64,000 nt of DNA. Origin: Symploca sp. SIO3C6. GTDB taxonomy: Bacteria; Cyanobacteriota; Cyanobacteriia; Cyanobacteriales; Coleofasciculaceae. Of this stretch, positions 9,264 through 17,114 are shown piece by piece. Numbering within the stretch: position 1 is the stretch's first letter; every line of letters starts with the position of its first letter. The stretch covers positions 248,001 through 312,000 of the forward strand of contig JAAHHJ010000001.1 in assembly GCA_010692425.1 (NCBI GenBank), written 5' to 3'. The notes beneath the pieces were generated by a model. It saw only the letters and a program-made list of their open reading frames with translations, was not told the origin of the DNA and did no database searches. The translations under genes were made by a program, and so were the position numbers.

Positions 9264-10940
9264 TCAGTTAACCTTAACGGGCATTTGAATTAGTGGCTTA
9301 CCTGCAAAGGATTCCGGAATCTCTGCTCCCAGCAAATTCAAAATTGTGGGGGCTAAGTCTAGAGAATGACCAGTGGGCAAATCCGGACCATCAGGAATAT
9401 CGGGTCCTTTAGCTAGCAAAAAGCCGTCACAGCGGTGGCTACCGGTGCGATTAAAGGGAACAGGTCCAATGCGTCCGATGTCTGGGCTATCGACAACATC
9501 ACAGGCGTACTTCTCTTGCCACATTACTACCAAGTCAGCATCAGGTAGTTTGGGATCGTTATCGGTTGGTTGTTGGCGGGTGCGGATAATTTCTTTAACC
9601 ATAGGCTCCCCGGTGCGAGCATCTTGCAGGCGGTGGAGTTTAGCTGTCAACTCATCACACACACTGTTGTATTCTTGGGGGGAGACAATTCCTTGAGATT
9701 CCCGCCCTTGGAGATTAAGGCGAATATAGCCTTCTGAAAAGCTAGGCAAGGCAAAGGCTTTCATTTGAGGCCAAAACTTTTGATACCAGAGTGCTGGTTG
9801 ATAGTAAAAGGGTTCTGACTCGGCGATTAACTCAAAGGGGGAGATCAGGTCTAGTTGGGGACGAGGTCCAAAGATTGGCTCTAGGAGATTAAAGATTTTA
9901 GTCGGGAGCTTTTGTCTTAAAAATCCTTTGAGGGGATTAGATTCATACTTAAGGCTCCAAGTCGCACCCAGCCAACCTCTTTTAGCACGCTCACCAATCA
10001 TCAGCGAACCAGGTTGCTTTCCAGGTTTACCTCTAGCAATACCAAATTTACCAGGAAAGTTCCAACGGTAGAGAAATTCAGGTAAAAACAACATGCTAGG
10101 GAGATCCATGACATTAGTTCCCATGCCATGGGCAGCTAGTACGAGGATATTGGCATTTTCCGGAGCTTTGCTTAAAATCTCGCCAATGGCTTGGTCTACA
10201 GCTTCAAAAGTTTCCAGTAGAAAATCTCCCGACGAATAAGCTTTCATGGCTTCGTAGAGGGGATGATCCGCCTGACTCGTGTGCCAGAAATAGTGACCAG
10301 CTGAATGGGTTTCACCGAAAATTGTTAGAAAGAAGTCTAGTGGTTCTCTTTGCAAGAGGTCTTGACAAATGGCAGCGCGACGACTTATTCCTGTTTCCAA
10401 AGCTTGTTGTAGTCCCTTGAGGGCACCTAGATTCTGACAACTGGCAAAATCCTTGTTGAATGCTGGATGTTCACCGTACTTATCGATTACCTCACTCAGG
10501 AGTTGCGCTGGTATTGAATGGCTGGGAGTGAGGGCTGCATGGGCTCCCCAACCTAGAACTTGCAAGCCATTGACCTGCTCAGACAGGGCAGAATGGGGCA
10601 TATCAAAGACCCCTACTCGGTACTCATCTCCCAATAAGGCATAAAAGGGCGGATGTTCGATAAAATCGTATGCCTCAACATCTTCGTTTCCGTAGTTATC
10701 TGGGCAAAACTTCACCGGTGCCCAGTAACCAGTCTGTTGAGGCGAACAACCGGTTAGAAATGTCTCCCAAGGAGTCTCTGCCCGATAGTACTTAAAAGTT
10801 TTCAAGCGTCCGTAGGCACCCTGTTGGCATAAGCGACTCAGGTTCTTGAGATGCCCTTGAGAGATCCACTTCTCAATCAGCGAGGGGTCGGCTGCATCCA
10901 GCCCGATAGCTATTACAGGGTTATTCATAGTCTTTTGCAT
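9264..10940 (-). CDS. Alkaline-phosphatase-superfamily (type I phosphodiesterase-like) protein, paralogue 3
   Basis: 558 residues, first gene of the tandem phosphodiesterase-like block read from the divergent 1-kb intergenic region. It has IAIGLDAADP, ETPWETFLTGCSPQQTGYW, GETHSAGHYFW and LAAHGMGTNVMDLPS, with the same Asp-to-Ala change at the metal pair as paralogue 2. The C-terminal GRIGPVPFNRTGSHRCDG is conserved with both others. Comparison with the paralogues suggests the protein begins at the ATG at 10926-10928 (MNNPVIAIGLD) rather than at the track's ATG at 10940; neither has a strong Shine-Dalgarno. Variation is concentrated between about residues 290 and 380, the likely substrate-specific insertion. 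Confidence 0.85.
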   Translation of the reverse strand: MQKTMNNPVIAIGLDAADPSLIEKWISQGHLKNLSRLCQQGAYGRLKTFKYYRAETPWETFLTGCSPQQTGYWAPVKFCPDNYGNEDVEAYDFIEHPPFYALLGDEYRVGVFDMPHSALSEQVNGLQVLGWGAHAALTPSHSIPAQLLSEVIDKYGEHPAFNKDFASCQNLGALKGLQQALETGISRRAAICQDLLQREPLDFFLTIFGETHSAGHYFWHTSQADHPLYEAMKAYSSGDFLLETFEAVDQAIGEILSKAPENANILVLAAHGMGTNVMDLPSMLFLPEFLYRWNFPGKFGIARGKPGKQPGSLMIGERAKRGWLGATWSLKYESNPLKGFLRQKLPTKIFNLLEPIFGPRPQLDLISPFELIAESEPFYYQPALWYQKFWPQMKAFALPSFSEGYIRLNLQGRESQGIVSPQEYNSVCDELTAKLHRLQDARTGEPMVKEIIRTRQQPTDNDPKLPDADLVVMWQEKYACDVVDSPDIGRIGPVPFNRTGSHRCDGFLLAKGPDIPDGPDLPTGHSLDLAPTILNLLGAEIPESFAGKPLIQMPVKVN

Positions 10941-11936
10941 GTGAGGTAGCGCCCATCAAAAATATAAATACCGGAGACTCTCTGCGGCTAAGGTTAAATT
11001 TTAGTCTGACCAGGCAACTGCTAAGCTTGGCGACACTGGTAACTACATTGCTAAGCGTCAACCATAAGCCTCTCTTAAACAATAATCCTCATCTTGGCTG
11101 TATGACAGTGAAGAATCTATAAAGCTCTACAAATCCTTCATGAAGTTTCGGTGAAGTCCCCCATAACTAGCCAATTACTCTATGGGTTGATTTTATAGAT
11201 TTTACAACTTGGTTTATGTATCTTAATATTATTAATATAATATTAACAATACAATGGTGATCAAAATCTTGACAAATGGGAAAAACTCGCTAATCAGCTG
11301 CTATGCCTAGCTTTTAGGGTGAAGCTGAGACTGCCATAAATAGTAGTTACTAACTGAGCTTGCAGTTCAAAATCTGTCCCGTTGCCCAACTTTCCTGGAA
11401 GGGGTTCCTCTGATTCGTTGTAAAATGCAAAGAATGTAAAAAATATACAGTTGTACCAGGCAACTCTCCCGTAGTGGTATTCGTGATATTGCTGCTATAG
11501 AGTCAAAAGGTGCATTGCCAATCAGACTGCTATTGGCAAAAAGGCACTTTCAGGTTTCACAAGGATCGTGATTTACCCCGAGGCTAAATCTTGTTTCCTT
11601 GTGATTATTCTGACTCCAGTTTATTAAATTTGCCAAAAAAGTTCTTTAAAGATTTCATGAAGCTACCTAAAAAAACTAGCGACGAACACAAAGATTGTGT
11701 AAATATTTTCTTGGTAGAGATTTTTACTTAATTTGTTTATGTAAAGCGCTCAAAGATTCTTTATAGCAATCATTACGCGAATAAATTAGGTCAATCTTAG
11801 TTAAAAACACCAAAGTTTGATGTGCCAAATTTAAGGTCGCAATAACTAGAGATAGTCTACTCACCAAATATTCTTCGAGCATAGAATTGCCAAGGATGAA
11901 TCAAAGTTAATTTTATTATGGGCAGGGGGAATAGTA
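10941..11936. promoter_or_regulatory. Divergent intergenic control region with inverted repeats
   Basis: About 1 kb without a supportable gene, between two divergently transcribed blocks. It contains a 10+4+10 AT palindrome at 11223-11246 and an 8-bp inverted repeat TTGCCAAT...ATTGGCAA at 11515-11539, extended by GTGC/GCAC. Promoters for paralogue 3 (leftward) and the WecG/TagA gene (rightward) must lie here, but no clear -35/-10 pair was identified. Confidence 0.5.
11223..11246. repeat. AT-rich inverted repeat (10-nt arms, 4-nt spacer)
   Basis: TTAATATTAT and its exact reverse complement ATAATATTAA flank TAAT. It sits about 280 bp upstream of paralogue 3 and 690 bp upstream of the WecG/TagA gene. 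Confidence 0.6.
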
Positions 11937-12722
11937 ATGAAAAAGGTTAATATCTTAAATATAAACATCGACAATATGTTAAAGTCGGAGGTTCTCAAGC
12001 GTCTCAAATATGGTGTCGTCTTTACCCCCAATGTCGATCACTTAGTCAAACTACAAAAAGATACAGAGTTCTTTAGAGCTTACGAAGCTGCTGACTATAT
12101 ATTGTGCGATAGCAAGATAGTTTACTATATCTCTAGATTTTTAGGTACGCCGATCAAAGCCAAAATTTCTGGTTCTGATTTTTTCCCAGCCTTCTACACA
12201 TACCACAAAAATAATCAAGATATTAAAATTTTCCTCTTAGGGGCAAGACCAGGAGTTGCCCAAAAAGCCCAGGAAATAATCAATGACAGGATTGGTAGGC
12301 AAATAGTTGTTGGTTCTTATTCCCCTTCCTTTGGTTTTGAGAAAAACGAAGCAGAATGCTCAGAAATTATTAACCTGATTAACAATTCAGAGGCAACAGT
12401 ATTAGCAGTAGGGGTTGGGGCTCCTAAACAAGAAAAGTGGATATGTAAATACAAGAGTAAGTTACCCCAGATCAAGATATTTATGGCAATAGGTGCAACT
12501 ATTGATTTTGAGGCAGGTAACATCAACAGGGCACCAAAATGGGTGAGTGAGGTAGGGATGGAATGGTTATATCGGCTTTTATCGGAACCGCAAAGGCTGT
12601 GGAAGAGATATCTGGTGGATGATCCTCTCTTCTTCTGGTTAATTTTAAAACAAAAGTTAAAACTATATAAGTTTTCAGCTACTAAAGTTAATCCGAGTTT
12701 ACAGCAACTCACTGAGCGTTAA
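11937..12722 (+). CDS. WecG/TagA/CpsF-family (GT26) glycosyltransferase
   Basis: 261 residues. Family signatures: TPNVDHLVKLQ near residue 30 (the Asp is conserved in this family), an LLGARPG segment near 100, VLAVGVGAPKQEKW near 155 and the C-terminal amphipathic PQRLWKRYLVDDP that anchors these enzymes at the membrane. Characterised members add ManNAc or a related sugar to a polyprenyl-diphosphate-linked GlcNAc on the cytoplasmic face, an early step of enterobacterial common antigen, teichoic acid or capsule linkage. With the glycosyltransferases to the left and the initiating sugar transferase at 39211 it fits an exopolysaccharide pathway; the exact sugar is not known. ATG start 14 bp after a GGCAGGGGG stretch. 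A clear terminator follows 60 bp after the stop. Confidence 0.88.
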   Translation: MKKVNILNINIDNMLKSEVLKRLKYGVVFTPNVDHLVKLQKDTEFFRAYEAADYILCDSKIVYYISRFLGTPIKAKISGSDFFPAFYTYHKNNQDIKIFLLGARPGVAQKAQEIINDRIGRQIVVGSYSPSFGFEKNEAECSEIINLINNSEATVLAVGVGAPKQEKWICKYKSKLPQIKIFMAIGATIDFEAGNINRAPKWVSEVGMEWLYRLLSEPQRLWKRYLVDDPLFFWLILKQKLKLYKFSATKVNPSLQQLTER

Positions 12723-12784
12723 AAATTTTATGCTTCTTTTATAAACTGCTTAGCTTGTCTGGCAAGAAGCCCCAAGAAAAGTAC

Positions 12785-12844
12785 CCGGAGGGTCAGCATG
12801 AGACGGGGGGTTTGCCCCTCTTCTGTCACTCTCCGGTTTTTTTT
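12785..12844 (+). terminator. Rho-independent terminator after the WecG/TagA gene
   Basis: CCGGAG near the start pairs with CTCCGG at 12831-12836, with an inner GGGG/CCCC stem, directly followed by eight T residues. It separates the glycosyltransferase from the cyclase island. Confidence 0.8.
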
Positions 12845-12921
12845 ATTATTAATAATTTCTATAATTTTTGGAGGTCGCTCTTGTGGCTTATCAGAAGAAT
12901 AGATATCGTTTCTCACAGTTG

Positions 12922-12986
12922 TGATGTACACCTTAAATTTAAAACCCATTACTGTTGAATAATAAGAAAAATTAACCTGTACATCA
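12922..12986. promoter_or_regulatory. Inverted repeat upstream of the cyclase gene
   Basis: TGATGTACA at 12922-12930 is the exact reverse complement of TGTACATCA at 12978-12986. The pair lies 74-138 bp before the cyclase ATG in AT-rich DNA and could be operator half-sites. No regulator is encoded beside it. Confidence 0.4.
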
Positions 12987-13059
12987 TGAGTATGAGAACC
13001 ACTATATAAGAGCCATAGAAAAATTGATTGTAAAATAGTAATTTATTTATAAGCGTAAA

Positions 13060-14415
13060 ATGAATCAAACTAAATCTGAATCTCGTTGGGGTTATGACAA
13101 CGGTTTTTTATGTACATGTGGGATTATCGTTGTGGATATAGTTGGTTCTAGCCAATTGAAAGGTCGAGATCAAGATCAGAACCAAACTAAAATTAACCTA
13201 GAGAATTTAATTACACATTGTGGAAGACTTATAGACGGTAAATTAAAGTGGAATGGTGATGGAGGAGAAATTTTTGTCCCTGGATTGTCAACTATAGAAT
13301 ATGACCATCTAGTATCGCTTACCATTCAAATAAAATATGCTCTGAATGGTTTTAACAATGATCCGGTAATGGGTAATTTATTAGAATCAGACATTAGTTG
13401 TCGAATTTCCTGCCATACAGGCTTAGTTTCTTTCAATGAAAATCCTAAGCAAATCCAAGGTGATTGTCTTAATTGGTTCCTAAAAAATGAACGAGAGCTA
13501 GGAAAAAGTGGAATAATTACGATCACACAAGAGGTACAAAAACAACTTTCTGCACGTTTACAAAATATGTTTATAGAAGAGAAAATAAAGATAAAAAACT
13601 CTTCAACTGCTCAACAAGAGGAGTATTCTATATATCGTTTTAACCTCCAGGCACATCCTAATCACAATAAACGCTATTGCTTGGCACACAGTGATTTTAA
13701 AAAAAAGTATAAAGAAGCTTTTGAAACATATCCAATTGTTAATGATCTGCATTCCAAGTTGTTTTATATATTTTTAAATGTCAATGGACCAAACTTTTAT
13801 CGATGTAAGAAAAAAATCGAAAATTATTTCAACGGTGAAGTCCATAATAATCAAGATGAAGATATTAGTCTTATGTATCTTTTAGGCAGTTCCGAGATTT
13901 TAGTTAAATTCCATTCCACTTATGAAAGAGCCATCGAGATAGAACGCAGAATTCAAAAAGAATTAGAAGGTTATCTCCCATTCCCTACGAATGAACTATT
14001 AGATGAACCAAGTATCATAAGGATCGATATCCAGAAAGAATATATTCGTGACGATAAATATACTAACTATAATGAAGGTTCCCTAAAACCTAATACAAAT
14101 AGTATTGATCTGGACGAAAATTTGAGAAGCATTAAAGCAATTATTAAGCTAGATTCCGGTGAAAGAAAATTCAATGATAAAACAATAAACACTCTCAAAG
14201 ATGATGCGATAGAATACGTTGATATCATTGAGAAATTTTCAATTTCTCACGATAGGACAAAGATAATAATAGAAATTTATATTCCTTGTGGTCTCTTTTC
14301 AGGGCTAAATGATATCTCAAAAAAACTAGAATCGAGACTTGGAGGAATGTTACGTAAGGATACTTATATTGCTTATCAAGCTCAGTATTGGTCAATCAAA
14401 ACCCTTAATCAATAG
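13060..14415 (+). CDS. pycC: Class III nucleotide cyclase-like protein, probable Pycsar cyclase
   Basis: 451 residues. Residues about 18-200 look like a class III cyclase homology domain: the first metal-binding Asp in VVDIVGSSQL, the second in LKWNGDGGEIFV, and CRISCHTGLV matching the G.H.G strand. Both Asp residues are kept, so catalysis is plausible. A stand-alone soluble cyclase next to a DUF5706-type membrane protein is the known layout of Pycsar (PycC makes cCMP or cUMP on phage infection and activates PycTM or PycTIR). The remaining ~230 residues are unusual: FYIFLNVNGPNFYRC and later segments suggest alpha/beta sensory modules rather than a short C-terminal domain. The ribosome-binding site is weak. 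DNA is distinctly AT-rich compared with flanks, consistent with transfer. The base produced cannot be read; an ordinary adenylate cyclase is the main alternative. Confidence 0.65.
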   Translation: MNQTKSESRWGYDNGFLCTCGIIVVDIVGSSQLKGRDQDQNQTKINLENLITHCGRLIDGKLKWNGDGGEIFVPGLSTIEYDHLVSLTIQIKYALNGFNNDPVMGNLLESDISCRISCHTGLVSFNENPKQIQGDCLNWFLKNERELGKSGIITITQEVQKQLSARLQNMFIEEKIKIKNSSTAQQEEYSIYRFNLQAHPNHNKRYCLAHSDFKKKYKEAFETYPIVNDLHSKLFYIFLNVNGPNFYRCKKKIENYFNGEVHNNQDEDISLMYLLGSSEILVKFHSTYERAIEIERRIQKELEGYLPFPTNELLDEPSIIRIDIQKEYIRDDKYTNYNEGSLKPNTNSIDLDENLRSIKAIIKLDSGERKFNDKTINTLKDDAIEYVDIIEKFSISHDRTKIIIEIYIPCGLFSGLNDISKKLESRLGGMLRKDTYIAYQAQYWSIKTLNQ

Positions 14416-14451
14416 ACATTATTGAGGCAGTTTTTAAGCAGAGAAAACAAA

Positions 14452-15240
14452 ATGATTATTTCTAATAAATTTACCCATAATGCCAATGTGTTCTCATCTC
14501 TAGATAGTAGAAATTTTGCCACGATTAATCTAGAGCCAAAAAAATTTGTATCCCCCTATTTAAGAAATGAAAATAATCAACATGATTTTCGATTGAGTAT
14601 TCTGTTTCTAGTCTTAAGTGGTTCATTACATACACCATTGGGAAAGTTGTCACAGGGAACTATGGCTATTTTTTCCAGTGCAGATAATATAATGGCTAGT
14701 CAAGAAGGGTGTCTTGTCAGTATATTAATTTGGAAGACAAATAATTGGACTATCTGTAATGAGCTATTATGGTTATCTTCTCAGAGTAAGTGGTACAAAA
14801 AGTATGAAGCATGGGTCGGCAAGCTAAACTTTAATGGAAAAAACCCCAATCCCCTATCTCCTTGGACTGCTTATATGGTTGAATTACAACCCTTTAACGG
14901 AGAAGTAAGTCTACATCTGCATCAAGAACTTAACAACCTCATTTTTATTCAGGGGCAGCCCAATGTTAACAGCGGTTACTTCATCATCGAAGAAAATTTA
15001 AAATACCTTGCATTACCATTAAAAGCAGGAGATATCATTTTGGTCAAACCAGGAGTAAAGCATAATTTAGTATCTTCAAATACTAAACACAACTTAAAGT
15101 TTTTTGTTTTTAATAATTCTCAATCAGATTATCAACAAGAAGAAAGTTCAGATTATCATCTTATGAAAAAAGTTCCGTGGAGTGCCGTTGACATTCAAGT
15201 ACGTTTTAATTTAAACCCAATACTTATCAATGTAGGCTGA
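14452..15240 (+). CDS. Bicupin-like cupin protein of unknown function
   Basis: The C-terminal half (about residues 140-225) has cupin motif 1 in GEVSLHLHQELNNLIFIQG and motif 2 in LKAGDIILVKPGVKHNL, with the His residues needed for a metal. The N-terminal half (LSILFLVLSGSLHTPLGKLSQG) looks like a degenerate second cupin. The track start at 14422 is a TTG; the ATG at 14452 is preferred, which leaves 36 bp to the cyclase stop. Nine bp separate its stop from the aminotransferase ATG, so cyclase, cupin and aminotransferase look co-transcribed. Cupins range from sugar isomerases and dioxygenases to sensors; nothing here fixes the activity. The gene shares the low GC of the island. Confidence 0.6.
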   Translation: MIISNKFTHNANVFSSLDSRNFATINLEPKKFVSPYLRNENNQHDFRLSILFLVLSGSLHTPLGKLSQGTMAIFSSADNIMASQEGCLVSILIWKTNNWTICNELLWLSSQSKWYKKYEAWVGKLNFNGKNPNPLSPWTAYMVELQPFNGEVSLHLHQELNNLIFIQGQPNVNSGYFIIEENLKYLALPLKAGDIILVKPGVKHNLVSSNTKHNLKFFVFNNSQSDYQQEESSDYHLMKKVPWSAVDIQVRFNLNPILINVG

Positions 15241-15249
15241 TTTACCACA

Positions 15250-16116
15250 ATGTTTGACGCTTCTCCTCTTTCTTGGCATAATGGAAAAATCGTTCCGCGT
15301 GAGCAAGCTGCACCGTCAGTCGCCAGTCATTCTCTTCACCTTGGGATTGGTGTTTTTGATGGAATGATGGCTTATTGGAATAGGGATCATTATTACATCC
15401 ATCAAATCAAAGAGCATCTCTATCGTTTCCAACAGGGTGCTCAAAAAATGGGGCTTAACCTACCTTGGACAATTGATGAACTTAGATCAGGAATTCAATC
15501 ACTTTTAGAAGAGATCCCTCAGAAAGACTACTATATTCGACCGATTGTATATCGCTCCGTTCCTCAAATTAATGTTACAGGCAGTGATGATATGCCGATT
15601 GATGTAGCAATTTTCGGGGTGACCGCGCCGCGTAATATAGATAAAGCTTTAATTTGCCATATTTCACCTTATGAACGGGTATCAAGTTTAGCCATTCCAG
15701 TTTCGTGGAAAATCTGCGGAACCTATGTTAATAGTTACTTAGTGAGACGTGCTGCAGAAGCTAAAGGATTTGATGACGGTATCATGCTTGACCGACAAGG
15801 TAGAATAGCTGAAGCTTCGGCAGCAAACCTCTTTCTATTACAAGGAAATACCTTAGTCACCCCTCAACTAACTCCAGATATTTTTCCAGGTATTACCCGA
15901 TTGACCTTGTTAAGTTTAGCTAGATCTCTAGGTATTGAAATAATTGAAAGACACATTTTTCCAACTGAACTTTCGGATTTTGATGGAGCTTTTCTCGCCT
16001 CTACGTTGATGGAATTAAAAGCGTTGACAAAGATCGAAGATAATAAATATCTAACCTCAGAACACTCATTATTTTGTAATTTATTAAAAGAATTTCGGGA
16101 GATTACACATCAATAA
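15250..16116 (+). CDS. PLP-dependent class IV aminotransferase (branched-chain aminotransferase-like)
   Basis: 288 residues, normal family length. SHSLHLGIGVFDGM near residue 27 is the family N-terminal motif. The PLP Lys is expected in VSWKICGTYVNSYLV (canonical K.GGNY), and IAEASAANLFLL carries the conserved Glu and phosphate-contacting region. DIFPGITR matches the family PGITR motif. It therefore keeps the catalytic set of IlvE, D-amino acid transaminase and aminodeoxychorismate lyase. GIGVFDG.MAYW and YYIRPIVYRS are IlvE-like, but specificity cannot be assigned. It lies 9 bp after the cupin and 139 bp before the Pycsar-effector-like gene. An aminotransferase in a Pycsar-like operon is unexpected; a separate small metabolic operon is an alternative. 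Confidence 0.85.
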   Translation: MFDASPLSWHNGKIVPREQAAPSVASHSLHLGIGVFDGMMAYWNRDHYYIHQIKEHLYRFQQGAQKMGLNLPWTIDELRSGIQSLLEEIPQKDYYIRPIVYRSVPQINVTGSDDMPIDVAIFGVTAPRNIDKALICHISPYERVSSLAIPVSWKICGTYVNSYLVRRAAEAKGFDDGIMLDRQGRIAEASAANLFLLQGNTLVTPQLTPDIFPGITRLTLLSLARSLGIEIIERHIFPTELSDFDGAFLASTLMELKALTKIEDNKYLTSEHSLFCNLLKEFREITHQ

Positions 16117-16255
16117 CTAGAAAAATATACGCTCAAACAAATTCTTTAAAACTCTTGACATCATTAAAGAAAAAGAGAAGGAAGAAAACTAAATAATTTA
16201 TTTTTTGTCTTCTGAATCTTCCTATGATGTTTTCAAAATTCCAAAGGAGCTTTAA

Positions 16256-16729
16256 ATGCCTGAAGACTTAGAACATGCTTGGAAAATCAAGGAATATATT
16301 TTTCAGAACATACATTTTTCGGACTCTAAAGCAGGTACGATTGTTGCTATTTCTACACTAAACTTGACACTTTTGGCATTCCTACCAAATAATTTATCTC
16401 AAGAATCAGCTGTCAAAGTAGCTATATCAAGTGTACCTTTATTCTTAAGTATTGTTTGCGCTATTTTCAGTGTATTACCACGAGTAGATATTAAACCACT
16501 CGGTCGGACAGTTTTTTGGGGAAACATTCAACAATATAGCACATTTGCAAAATACCACAATGAGTTTATTTCAAAAAATACAAACAAATTAGAACAAGTC
16601 TTAGAACAAGTTTACTGCCTTGCTAAAATAGCTCAAAAAAAATATAGTATGGTTTCTTGGGCACTTAGATTCCAAGTCATTGGTTTGGTTGTTTTTTGGT
16701 TTGTGGTTTTTAGCATACGTATTTATTAA
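16256..16729 (+). CDS. pycTM: Pycsar effector-like membrane protein (PycTM, DUF5706 type)
   Basis: 157 residues. The N-terminal amphipathic segment leads into SDSKAGTIVAISTLNLTLLAFL, matching the ADxKA...L start of the first helix in the Pycsar TM effector family. A second span is VPLFLSIVCAIFSVLP; after a cytoplasmic helical region (LEQVLEQVYCLAKIAQKKYSMVSWA) a final span is VIGLVVFWFVVFSI. In known Pycsar systems this protein is opened by cCMP or cUMP and disrupts the inner membrane, stopping phage growth at the cost of the cell. The start is supported by AAAGGAG seven bases upstream of ATG. The 139-bp gap after the aminotransferase may hold its own promoter. No TIR or nuclease effector accompanies it. 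Confidence 0.72.
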   Translation: MPEDLEHAWKIKEYIFQNIHFSDSKAGTIVAISTLNLTLLAFLPNNLSQESAVKVAISSVPLFLSIVCAIFSVLPRVDIKPLGRTVFWGNIQQYSTFAKYHNEFISKNTNKLEQVLEQVYCLAKIAQKKYSMVSWALRFQVIGLVVFWFVVFSIRIY

Positions 16730-17114
16730 GACATGGGTTTAATGTAAGCAGATTAGATAATAACTAACTAACTTACCTTTTTGAATCCATCACTAAATCA
16801 TAACTTCCTATGGAATTTATTTTCTGAGGCAACGGAGTGCAGATGTTGATCACTGAAGGTGGCGCTTTTGTTTTTCGGCTGCTTTCGATGTTTCCGTATT
16901 CTTTATTTCCTTAAACACTCGTCATCTAGTTATCGTTTAAAATGTAGTAAATTGTAGAGTATTAAGATATACGCTAGACTTGGGCATCAGCTTGAGGATG
17001 ATTGCCTATGGACAAGTAAGGAGTCTACTCCCTTGGTTGAAGCTCCGAAGAAAACATCAAGACTGCTAACTTTTAACAGTTTTGAATATTTGAATAGGTT
17101 TTTCGTAGCAGGCA
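16730..17114. other. Intergenic region between the cyclase island and the hybrid kinase
   Basis: About 385 bp. No supportable ORF or hairpin terminator found. It must contain the promoter for the kinase-cyclase gene. Confidence 0.5.

Noticed and set aside
12728-12958. Two ORFs (73 and 67 residues) after the WecG/TagA gene
   Set aside because: They span the terminator hairpin and have no recognisable content.
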